Of a stretch of DNA of 64,000 bases, positions 58,773 to 64,000 are shown in pieces. Made by a program: the position numbers and the translations under genes. Positions within the stretch are counted from its first letter, which is position 1, and each line of letters opens with the position of its first letter. Origin of the DNA: Oscillospiraceae bacterium (GTDB lineage Bacteria > Bacillota > Clostridia > Oscillospirales > Oscillospiraceae); NCBI GenBank assembly GCA_902799075.1, contig CADBYZ010000001.1, positions 1 to 64,000 on the forward strand. The letters run 5' to 3'. The notes under the pieces were generated by a model, which worked only from the letters and a program-made list of their open reading frames with translations, had not been told where the DNA came from and made no database searches.

Positions 58773-58859
58773 ATGGAAAAGCGGAGAATCCTTCGCTTTG
58801 TGCTGTGCCTCATCGTGATCATTTTGATCATGCTGTACATAGCGCCAAAAGCTTATTGA
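58773..58859 (+). CDS. Candidate type I toxin peptide, module 1 (28 aa)
   Basis: MEKRRILRFVLCLIVIILIM continues LYIAPKAY. It is a basic N-terminus followed by one hydrophobic helix, the typical build of membrane-acting type I toxins (Fst/TxpA-like in style). The SD GGGAGGTG is seven bases upstream. An in-frame ATG at 58731 would add 14 residues (MAGGWPLPGREVGL) and has a weaker site. Family membership is inferred from size, topology and RNA context only. Confidence 0.6.
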   Translation: MEKRRILRFVLCLIVIILIMLYIAPKAY

Positions 58860-58873
58860 GCCTTTAAAAGCTC

Positions 58874-58958
58874 GTTGACCGCCCGGCTGTCCCCCGTGCG
58901 GTCAACATCTTAATTTGATCGTATAGGGCCAACCGTCAAATCAACAGCGCCCTTTTGT
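58874..58958 (-). ncRNA. Candidate antisense RNA antitoxin, module 1
   Basis: The convergent promoter TTGACA-N16-TATAAT on the minus strand (58965-58992) would start an RNA near 58958 that runs into the 3' part of the toxin transcript. It would stop at the shared hairpin GTTGACCGC / GCGGTCAAC (58874-58906). Its first bases repeat sequence also found in the toxin 5' leader (GCGCTGTTGA and CGGTTGGCC). Confidence 0.5.
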
Positions 58959-58964
58959 ATTTTC

Positions 58965-58992
58965 ATTATACCACGCGCCTGGGCTTTGTCAA
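58965..58992 (-). promoter_or_regulatory. Antisense promoter of module 1
   Basis: TTGACA (58987-58992) and TATAAT (58965-58970), both consensus, are 16 bp apart on the minus strand. Confidence 0.8.
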
Positions 58993-59023
58993 GCGGTGAA
59001 AATGCTGTCCCGGATGCAATCAA

Positions 59024-59052
59024 TTGACAAAACACGGCGCAAAAGGTAGAAT
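59024..59052 (+). promoter_or_regulatory. Sense promoter of module 2
   Basis: TTGACA (59024-59029) and TAGAAT (59047-59052) have a 17-bp spacer, identical to module 1. Confidence 0.8.
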
Positions 59053-59109
59053 GGAGACAACCTCGCAAGAGGCCACCGGAGCAATCCGGCGAAAGGTGCG
59101 CTGTTGAAT

Positions 59110-59199
59110 ATGGCGGATAAGCGGAGAATCATTCGCTTTGTGCTGTGCCTCATCGTGATCGTTTTGATCATGCTGTACATAGCGCCTAAAGCTTACTGA
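59110..59199 (+). CDS. Candidate type I toxin peptide, module 2 (29 aa)
   Basis: MADKRRIIRFVLCLIVIVLI continues MLYIAPKAY. The in-frame 39-bp deletion joins the upstream ATG to the toxin body, so the peptide keeps its hydrophobic helix but loses the strong SD. Only a GAAAGGTG word about 10 bases upstream could initiate. The hydrophobic part is conserved between copies, with changes mostly conservative (Leu/Ile, Ile/Val), which suggests selection on the peptide. Confidence 0.55.
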   Translation: MADKRRIIRFVLCLIVIVLIMLYIAPKAY

Positions 59200-59213
59200 G
59201 CCTTTAAAAGCTC

Positions 59214-59299
59214 GTTGACCGCCCGGCTGATCCCCGTGCGGTCAACATTATTTATGTAACTGTATCGGGCCAACCGTCAAATCAACAGCGCCCTTTTGT
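59214..59299 (-). ncRNA. Candidate antisense RNA antitoxin, module 2
   Basis: The convergent TTGACA-N16-TATAAT promoter (59306-59333) would start an RNA near 59299 ending at the hairpin GTTGACCGC / GCGGTCAAC (59214-59246), as in module 1. Confidence 0.5.
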
Positions 59300-59305
59300 A
59301 TATTC

Positions 59306-59333
59306 ATTATACCACGCGCCCGGGCTTTGTCAA
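59306..59333 (-). promoter_or_regulatory. Antisense promoter of module 2
   Basis: TTGACA (59328-59333) and TATAAT (59306-59311) on the minus strand, 16-bp spacer. Confidence 0.8.
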
Positions 59334-59374
59334 GAGAAAGCGCCCGCGTTTTGCTTTTTTGCCTCATCCTGTAA

Positions 59375-59399
59375 TACCACATACTGTGCATTATGTGGT
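59375..59399. repeat. Left inverted repeat (IRL) of the invertible segment
   Basis: This is the exact 25-bp inverse of 59617-59641. Internally it is built as arms ACCACATA / TATGTGGT around the asymmetric 8-bp spacer CTGTGCAT. With flanking bases the arms extend to 12 bp (TAATACCACATA / TATGTGGTATTA, 59372-59403). Two inverted binding arms around a short crossover spacer is the classic tyrosine-recombinase core site. Confidence 0.9.
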
Positions 59400-59616
59400 A
59401 TTAAAAATCTACGAATTGTATTTTAACTGCTCTCGCCGTCAAAGTCAATCCGCAATACATACAAGAAATTACATTTTTAGGCATACAGAACCAGCCGGAG
59501 ACGATTTGTAATACGTTTCCGGCCATTGGTGCTGCCTTTTTGTGGGTCCTTTGCAGGGGACGGCCTGTTTTGCGGCGGGCTGTCGAGGGCGCCAGCCCCT
59601 ACGAAGCGGGCGGTAA
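59400..59616. other. Invertible 217-bp promoter segment (OFF orientation)
   Basis: Exact inverted repeats bound the segment, which holds one strong promoter (59420-59448, minus). No gene is inside. Its right half includes a degenerate GTAGGGGC-type repeat end. In this orientation the promoter reads away from the secreted-protein gene at 59686. After inversion the transcript would start near 59603 and cross IRR into that gene. Confidence 0.75.
59420..59448 (-). promoter_or_regulatory. Invertible promoter
   Basis: On the minus strand TTGACT (59443-59448) and TAAAAT (59420-59425) have an exact 17-bp spacer. It currently fires leftward, through IRL and toward the toxin-antitoxin modules. Confidence 0.75.
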
Positions 59617-59641
59617 ACCACATAATGCACAGTATGTGGTA
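59617..59641. repeat. Right inverted repeat (IRR) of the invertible segment
   Basis: This is the exact inverse of IRL: arms ACCACATA / TATGTGGT around the spacer ATGCACAG. It lies 45 bp upstream of the start codon of the secreted-protein gene. Confidence 0.9.
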
Positions 59642-59685
59642 CAACGAAAGCCGAAGAAATTCGGAAAAAGTATGGAGGAAAGAAA

Positions 59686-61014
59686 ATGAAACAAAGAGGA
59701 ATGAAAATCCTGGCCATGCTTCTCACGCTGGCGATGGTCGTCGGGCTGTTCCCCGGCATGAACATGACGGCGTATGCGGCTGGCGAAGACATCACTTCCA
59801 ATATCACCATTAGGGTGAGTTCTTCTTGCAAAAGTGATGATTATACAGTATCCTCTTACGACAAGGGTGAATACACCGTAAAGGAGGGCGTGGTTGTCAC
59901 TTTCAGGTGTGGTAAATGGTTTACGGATGCCGTTACGATTTACCTCAATGGTACTGCGGTTGCAACGTGGCCAGGATATGACTACAACAGCAAATATGTC
60001 TGGACTGCGAAAAAGGACGCCAAGATCAACTGGGCAGGGTACAGTCAATCTAGTGCGAACATCTATCTCACAGAAACTTCTACCGTCGATGTCACCGGCA
60101 TAACCCTCGCCCCGGCTACAGCCGACATGACCGTGGGCGGCACGCAGACGCTGACAGCCACCGTCGAACCTGTCAATGCTACGGACAAGACGGTGAAGTG
60201 GAGCGTCAGCGGGACAAACGCGGGTGCTGTGAAGCTATACTCCGACGCGGCTTGCACCGCCCCTCTTGCGTTAAATACAGCCATCGATACCCTGACCGTC
60301 TACGCCAAGGGCACGGCGGCGGGCAGCGCCACCGTTACCGTCACCAGCAACGCGGACGCAACCAAGAGCGCGTCCTGCGCCGTAACCGTGAGTGCGGTCA
60401 CGTACACCGTGACCTATGATCCCGGCAGGGGTTCGGGAACGATGGAGCCCACAACGGTTTCAAAAAACGCTGCGGAGAAGTACATGTACACAGTCGAGAG
60501 CTGCGGCTTTACCGCACCCGACGGAAAGACCTTTGACTTTTGGAAAGGCAGCGACGACAAAGAATACAGAGTCGGCGGTGAGTACGAGCTGACCGGCGAC
60601 ATCACCCTCACGGCCCAGTGGAAGGAAGAGAAAAAGCCTGGCGACAGCGGCGAGAAAAAAACCTCCGACGGCGGCTCCGGCTTCGACCTCGTGTTCAACA
60701 TCCCCGGCGAGGATAACTCCTGGGAGTATGTCGGCGGCTATGCCCCGCAGCAGGCGTACCGCGTGAGCCTTGCGCCCATGCAGGGCGGCAGCGCGGCCCT
60801 CGGCCTCACGACGGGCGATTCCGGCACGCAGATGAATGTCTACCCGTCCACGACGGTTTTTGTCTTCCCGAACGCGGAGCAGGGCTACACACTTGACAAG
60901 ATCGTCTGGAGCCTCATCGACGGGTCGGCAAGCTATGACATCACCGAGGCGAAGAACTTCGTCATGCCCGCCATGGACGTGGTGGTCTACGTGACCTTCC
61001 GCCCCGTAGGGTAA
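59686..61014 (+). CDS. Secreted protein with bacterial Ig-like (Big_2) and InlB-type repeat domains
   Basis: This 442-aa protein has a signal peptide (MKQRGMKILAMLLTLAMVVG, cleavage near TAYA-AG, residue 31-32). It has a unique beta-rich N-terminal part, a Big_2 domain (about 138-245: VTGITLAPATADMTVGGTQ ... NATDKTVKWSVSG) and an InlB B-repeat/Flg_new domain (about 245-318: YTVTYDPGRGSGTM ... GDITLTAQWKEE). A linker and a C-terminal beta-rich domain follow. There is no LPXTG motif or C-terminal membrane anchor. Such domains occur in surface adhesins. GGAGG precedes the start. The gene sits directly downstream of the invertible segment and has no other visible promoter. Confidence 0.88.
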   Translation: MKQRGMKILAMLLTLAMVVGLFPGMNMTAYAAGEDITSNITIRVSSSCKSDDYTVSSYDKGEYTVKEGVVVTFRCGKWFTDAVTIYLNGTAVATWPGYDYNSKYVWTAKKDAKINWAGYSQSSANIYLTETSTVDVTGITLAPATADMTVGGTQTLTATVEPVNATDKTVKWSVSGTNAGAVKLYSDAACTAPLALNTAIDTLTVYAKGTAAGSATVTVTSNADATKSASCAVTVSAVTYTVTYDPGRGSGTMEPTTVSKNAAEKYMYTVESCGFTAPDGKTFDFWKGSDDKEYRVGGEYELTGDITLTAQWKEEKKPGDSGEKKTSDGGSGFDLVFNIPGEDNSWEYVGGYAPQQAYRVSLAPMQGGSAALGLTTGDSGTQMNVYPSTTVFVFPNAEQGYTLDKIVWSLIDGSASYDITEAKNFVMPAMDVVVYVTFRPVG

Positions 61015-61265
61015 AGACAGGAAACCCGTCATCCTTCGCTGGCGCGAAGCCATGACAGGCTCTCAGGGTTACGACATTGTAGGGGCCCTCATCGGCTCGC
61101 CGTTCGCCGCAGTGCGCGGCTTCGGCGCGCGCCTTCGCCGAGGCAAACGGTATTGACTTCACAGCCGTTGACGCCGGGCGCGGGGATACCTGGGCCCCGC
61201 CGGTTTCCCCGGCGCACCCGTGGTGATGCCCTACGTGGCGTTCTGAGCGTCAGGCGAATCATCCC
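61015..61265. repeat. Degenerate repeat remnants between the secreted-protein gene and tyrS
   Basis: About 250 bp hold decayed pieces of the dispersed elements seen elsewhere: CCTTCGCTGGCGCGAAGCC with a GTCATCC start at 61033, and GTAGGGGCC at about 61079. It also has GC-rich palindromic words (GCGCGGCTTCGGCGCGCGCC). I see no gene. Confidence 0.45.
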
Positions 61266-61294
61266 TTGACTTTAAGGCAAATATACAGTAAAAT
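61266..61294 (+). promoter_or_regulatory. Predicted promoter of tyrS
   Basis: TTGACT (61266-61271) and TAAAAT (61289-61294) have a 17-bp spacer. Confidence 0.7.
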
Positions 61295-61320
61295 GCCCTC
61301 TGTCCCCTCGGATAGAGGGC
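61295..61320 (+). promoter_or_regulatory. Hairpin at the 5' end of the tyrS message
   Basis: GCCCTCT and AGAGGGC pair around a 12-base loop right at the expected transcription start, followed by TTTCC. The leader is too short for a T-box. Confidence 0.5.
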
Positions 61321-61361
61321 TTTCCTTAACAAATTCATATTTACGATACAGGAGAATCAAC

Positions 61362-62585
61362 ATGGGAATCTATGAAGAACTGGTAGCGCGCGGGCTGATC
61401 GCCCAGGTTACGAACGAGGACGAGATCCGCGAGATGGTCAATAACGGCAAGGCCACCTTCTACATCGGCTTTGACTGCACCGCCGACTCCCTGCACGTCG
61501 GCCACTTCATGGCGCTGTGCCTCATGAAGCGCCTGCAGATGGCGGGCAACAAGCCCATCGCCCTCATCGGCGACGGCACTACCCTCATCGGCGACCCCTC
61601 CGGCCGCACCGACATGCGCAAGATGCTCACCCGCGAGGACATCCGCCACAACGCCGAGTGCTTCAAGCGCCAGATGGAGAAGTTCATCGACTTTTCCGAC
61701 GGCAAGGCCATGATGCTCTATAACTCCGAGTGGCTCGTCCCCCTCAACTATATCGAGCTGCTGCGCGAGGTGGGCGCGTGCTTCTCCGTCAACAACATGC
61801 TGCGCGCCGAGTGCTACAAGCAGCGCATGGAGCGCGGCCTGAGCTTCCTGGAATTCAACTACATGATCATGCAGTCCTACGACTTCTACTACATGTTCCA
61901 GCACTACGGCTGCAACATGCAGTTCGGCGGCAACGACCAGTGGAGCAACATGCTCGGCGGCACGGAGCTGATCCGCAAAAAGCTCGGCAAGGACGCCCAC
62001 GCCATGACCATCACCCTGCTTCTCAACTCCGAGGGCAAGAAGATGGGCAAGACCGCCTCCGGCGCTGTCTGGCTCGATCCCAACAAGACCAGCCCCTATG
62101 AGTTTTACCAGTACTGGCGCAATGTCGGCGACGCGGACGTGCTCAAGTGCATCCGCATGCTGACCTTCCTGCCCCTCGAGCAGATCGACGAGATGGACAA
62201 GTGGGAGGGCAGCCAGCTCAACAAGGCAAAGGAGATCCTGGCCTACGAGCTGACGAGCCTTGTCCACGGCGAGGAGGAGGCGAAGAAGGCCGAGGCCTCC
62301 GCCAAGGCTCTGTTCGCGGGCGGCGCGGACGGCGGCGACGTGCCCACCACCGAGCTTACCGACGCGGACCTCATTGACGGCAGCCTCGATATCCTTAGCT
62401 TGCTTGTGAAGTCCGGTCTCTGCGCCTCCAAGTCCGAGGCCCGCCGCAACGTCCAGCAGGGCGGCGTCACGGTCGAGGATCAGAAGGTCACGGATATCGC
62501 GGCCCTCTACGACGCCGATACCCTCCGCAAGGGCCTCATGGTCCGCCGCGGCAAGAAGAATTTCAACAAGGTCATTTTGAAGTAA
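61362..62585 (+). CDS. tyrS: Tyrosyl-tRNA synthetase
   Basis: This 407-aa class I synthetase has the HIGH-type motif DSLHVGHFMALCLM, the ligand segment FGGNDQWSNMLGG and the KMSKS-type loop KKMGKTASGAVWLD. The C-terminal S4-like RNA-binding domain is SKSEARRNVQQGGVTVED. The start at 61362 gives the family N-terminus MGIYEELVARGLIAQVT and has AGGAG upstream; the frame extends further upstream without support. Confidence 0.97.
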   Translation: MGIYEELVARGLIAQVTNEDEIREMVNNGKATFYIGFDCTADSLHVGHFMALCLMKRLQMAGNKPIALIGDGTTLIGDPSGRTDMRKMLTREDIRHNAECFKRQMEKFIDFSDGKAMMLYNSEWLVPLNYIELLREVGACFSVNNMLRAECYKQRMERGLSFLEFNYMIMQSYDFYYMFQHYGCNMQFGGNDQWSNMLGGTELIRKKLGKDAHAMTITLLLNSEGKKMGKTASGAVWLDPNKTSPYEFYQYWRNVGDADVLKCIRMLTFLPLEQIDEMDKWEGSQLNKAKEILAYELTSLVHGEEEAKKAEASAKALFAGGADGGDVPTTELTDADLIDGSLDILSLLVKSGLCASKSEARRNVQQGGVTVEDQKVTDIAALYDADTLRKGLMVRRGKKNFNKVILK

Positions 62586-62592
62586 AACACGC

Positions 62593-62619
62593 GATCCCCG
62601 GCGAATACGCCGGGGATCT
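62593..62619. terminator. Bidirectional terminator between tyrS and cotJC
   Basis: GATCCCCGGCG and CGCCGGGGATC are 11-bp perfect arms around a 4-base loop, followed by TTTCATT. Confidence 0.85.
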
Positions 62620-62623
62620 TTCA

Positions 62624-63220
62624 TTACCGGTCGAAGGCCGGGTTTATCGCGTAGAAGTTCTTTTCATCCAGCTTCTCGGCTGCCAGGCGCAGGGCCTCGC
62701 CGAAACGCTGGTAGTGGACGATCTCGCGCTCGCGCAGATAGCGCATGACGTTGTTGACATCGGGGTCATCCGACAGGCGCAGGATGTTGTCGTAGGTGAC
62801 GCGGGCCTTCTGCTCGGCGGCCAGGTCCTCGCTCAGATCGGCGATCACGTCGCCCTTGACCTGCATCGACCCGGCGCTCCACGGGAAGCCGGAGGCCGCC
62901 GTGGGGTAGACCCCCGCCGTGTGGTCCACAAAGTAGGCGTCAAAGCCCGCCTTCTTCACCTCGTCGACGGAGAGATCACGCGTCAGCTGGTACACCACCG
63001 CGCCGATCATCTCCAGGTGTCCCAGCTCTTCCGTGCCGATATCCGTCAGCAGGCCCTTGAGCTCGGGGTAGGGCATGGAGTAGCGCTGGCTCAGATAGCG
63101 CAGGGAAGCGCCGAGCTCGCCGTCTGGGCCGCCATATTGGCTTATGATGAACTTTGCCAGGGCCGGATTGGTATTGCGGATCTTGACCGGATATTGCAGC
63201 TTCTTTTCATAGACAAACAT
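62624..63220 (-). CDS. cotJC: Spore coat protein CotJC (manganese-catalase-like)
   Basis: This 198-aa ferritin-like helical protein has MFVYEKKLQYPVKIRNTNP at its start and Glu/His metal-binding helices (DIGTEELGHLEMIGAVVYQLT; REREIVHYQRFGEAL). CotJC is a coat-associated protein of the manganese-catalase family. The start is at 63220, overlapping the stop of the upstream fused CotJA-CotJB gene; the longer in-frame version to 63250 would overlap it by more. Confidence 0.93.
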   Translation of the reverse strand: MFVYEKKLQYPVKIRNTNPALAKFIISQYGGPDGELGASLRYLSQRYSMPYPELKGLLTDIGTEELGHLEMIGAVVYQLTRDLSVDEVKKAGFDAYFVDHTAGVYPTAASGFPWSAGSMQVKGDVIADLSEDLAAEQKARVTYDNILRLSDDPDVNNVMRYLREREIVHYQRFGEALRLAAEKLDEKNFYAINPAFDR

Positions 63221-63666
63221 CAGCGCGCCCTCCCGTTCTGAAACTCCCAAGGCCAGGGATCGCGCAGCCAGGTATAGCTCTCCCGGCCGAGCTGGTCACA
63301 CTGGGTGATCACGCCGTAGCGCTCCACATAGCGCTCCCGCGCCTCCTTGCGCAGAGCGAGGATGCTCTGATACAGGGCGAAGGCCTCCCGGTCGTCGGCG
63401 TGGGTGTCCAGGTACAGCTCAAGCTCGTCGGTCACAAAGTCGATGGCCATGAGCTCCGCCATCGGGGTGTCCGGCGCTTTGTCGTTGACGATATTCATAA
63501 ACGGCAGGTCAAGCCCCGGAAACAGCGTGCCGCGGGCCAGCGCCTCGGGAGCCTCGTAATTCGGCGCGGCGGCGTCCTGCATGGGCACATAGGAAAGGGC
63601 CAGCGGCGCAAACGCGCCGGGCAGTGACCCGTCACGGAAGGACGGATCGGGTTTGTTGCAGCTCAA
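63220..63666 (-). CDS. Fused CotJA-CotJB spore coat protein
   Basis: This 148-aa protein joins two normally separate proteins. Residues about 1-65 look like CotJA (LALSYVPMQ ... EALARGTLFPGLDLPF). Residues about 66-148 look like CotJB (LMAIDFVTDELELYLDTHADDREAF ... RYGVITQCDQ ... SYTWLRDPWPWEF). In Bacillus cotJA, cotJB and cotJC are three genes of one SigE operon. Here the first two are one reading frame, translationally coupled to cotJC. Confidence 0.82.
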   Translation of the reverse strand: MSCNKPDPSFRDGSLPGAFAPLALSYVPMQDAAAPNYEAPEALARGTLFPGLDLPFMNIVNDKAPDTPMAELMAIDFVTDELELYLDTHADDREAFALYQSILALRKEARERYVERYGVITQCDQLGRESYTWLRDPWPWEFQNGRAR

Positions 63667-63746
63667 TGATATTCCTCCTTGGAGCGGTTTTCGCTACGTT
63701 CCATCCTATGCACAGCGTGCTTGCGCGTGCATGCGGAAGAAAAAGA

Positions 63747-63775
63747 TTGACACCATGTCAGAACACTGGTATACT
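63747..63775 (+). promoter_or_regulatory. Predicted promoter of the TetR-family gene
   Basis: TTGACA (63747-63752) and TATACT (63770-63775) have an exact 17-bp spacer. The -35 box overlaps the palindrome TGACA-CCA-TGTCA (63748-63760). Confidence 0.7.
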
Positions 63776-63781
63776 ATGTTT

Positions 63782-63794
63782 TGACATGATGTCA
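63782..63794. promoter_or_regulatory. Palindrome TGACA-N3-TGTCA, probable TetR operator
   Basis: TGACA-TGA-TGTCA follows the -10 box and matches the palindrome over the -35 (TGACA-CCA-TGTCA, 63748-63760). A third, related palindrome, ATGACCG-AAC-CGGTCAT, lies at 63809-63825. Confidence 0.6.
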
Positions 63795-63850
63795 TTATTT
63801 TTGCACTGATGACCGAACCGGTCATAATACGATTATTTGGGAGATATGAA

Positions 63851-64000
63851 ATGCCGAAGGGATCACCGGAACTGACCAACGCGCGCAAGGAGGAAATCAT
63901 TGCCGCGTGCCGCAAGCTCTATGAGACTATGAGCTTCAAGGATATCACGCTCAAGGAGATCGGGCAGCAGACCTCCTTTACCCGCACCTCGATCTATAAC
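63851..64000 (+). CDS. TetR/AcrR-family regulator (N-terminal part, cut by window edge)
   Basis: The first 50 residues (MPKGSPELTNARKEEIIAAC ... FKDITLKEIGQQTSFTRTSIYN) are a TetR-type DNA-binding helix-turn-helix. The gene continues past the window. TGACA-N3-TGTCA palindromes at its promoter point to autoregulation. Confidence 0.88.
   Translation, partial: MPKGSPELTNARKEEIIAACRKLYETMSFKDITLKEIGQQTSFTRTSIYN

Larger units (their letters stand above)
58641..58992. repeat. Toxin-antitoxin module repeat unit 1
   Basis: This 352-bp unit runs from the sense promoter to the -35 of a convergent antisense promoter. It is about 90% identical to unit 2 (59020-59333), which lacks an internal 39-bp segment. 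Confidence 0.85.
59020..59333. repeat. Toxin-antitoxin module repeat unit 2
   Basis: This 314-bp near-copy of unit 1 has both promoters and the shared hairpin conserved, but it lacks the 39-bp segment with the SD-sequestering hairpin and the proximal start codon. Confidence 0.85.

Noticed and set aside
58641..59333. Insertion sequence, integron cassettes or CRISPR-like repeats
   Set aside because: There are only two long units, no spacers, no transposase and no attC-type fold. Promoter, small peptide and antisense promoter in each unit fit a toxin-antitoxin module better.
61266..61361. T-box leader for tyrS
   Set aside because: The leader is under 70 nt after the predicted promoter, and no T-box sequence or specifier stem is visible.

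Overview
The window is GC-rich DNA with long, tightly packed operons. It carries a complete spoIIIA operon, cotJ spore-coat genes, an argR-recN-nadK-tlyA-dxs-ispA-xse-nusB block and a CIRCE-controlled groESL operon. Together these point to an anaerobic, endospore-forming Clostridia member, most likely a gut Oscillospiraceae relative. The species is not identifiable from what I can see.

Layout. 0-8.5 kb (minus strand): a sugar PTS locus holding fructokinase, a YfcE-like phosphodiesterase, EI, HPr, a fused EIIBCA, a Cof-type HAD phosphatase and an amylosucrase-family GH13 enzyme. 8.7-11.8 kb: a small unknown protein behind a structured leader, a stand-alone structured ncRNA, an autoregulated XRE/membrane-protein pair, tRNA-Leu(GAG) and a GT-C type membrane glycosyltransferase. 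12-19.5 kb: surE, a PhnD/C/E/E-type ABC transporter, a cytoplasmic 5'-nucleotidase and a P-loop protein, with no C-P lyase genes. 19.8-21.8 kb: a membrane EAL phosphodiesterase. 21.9-32.9 kb: a PrpR-like regulator divergent from an acid-sugar locus (DUF1537 kinase, BNR/Asp-box protein, Fe-alcohol dehydrogenase, DapA-family lyase, PdxA2, TAXI-TRAP transporter). 15-bp palindromes at both promoters define a local regulon. 33-36.6 kb: an oxidoreductase remnant, an ATC-hydrolase-like/methyltransferase pair and a DUF2325/DUF3793/flavodoxin group; the promoters of the pair and of the DUF genes share a 16-bp operator. 36.7-43.7 kb: groESL, an RNA methyltransferase, a DUF554 protein, a P-type ATPase homologue lacking several catalytic motifs, and a HAD-IB phosphatase. 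43.8-57.6 kb: spoIIIAA-AH and the housekeeping block, ending in a recN disrupted by a 16-bp tandem duplication.

57.7-61 kb is the most striking part. A tyrosine recombinase gene is followed by two tandem candidate type I toxin-antitoxin modules. These are followed by a 217-bp segment bounded by exact 25-bp inverted repeats, which contains a good promoter. As sequenced, the promoter points away from a secreted Big_2/InlB-repeat protein gene; inversion would turn it toward that gene. This looks like a complete phase-variation switch in the OFF state.

61.3-64 kb: tyrS, cotJC with a fused cotJA-cotJB, and the start of a TetR regulator. Several families of short intergenic inverted-repeat elements are scattered throughout.
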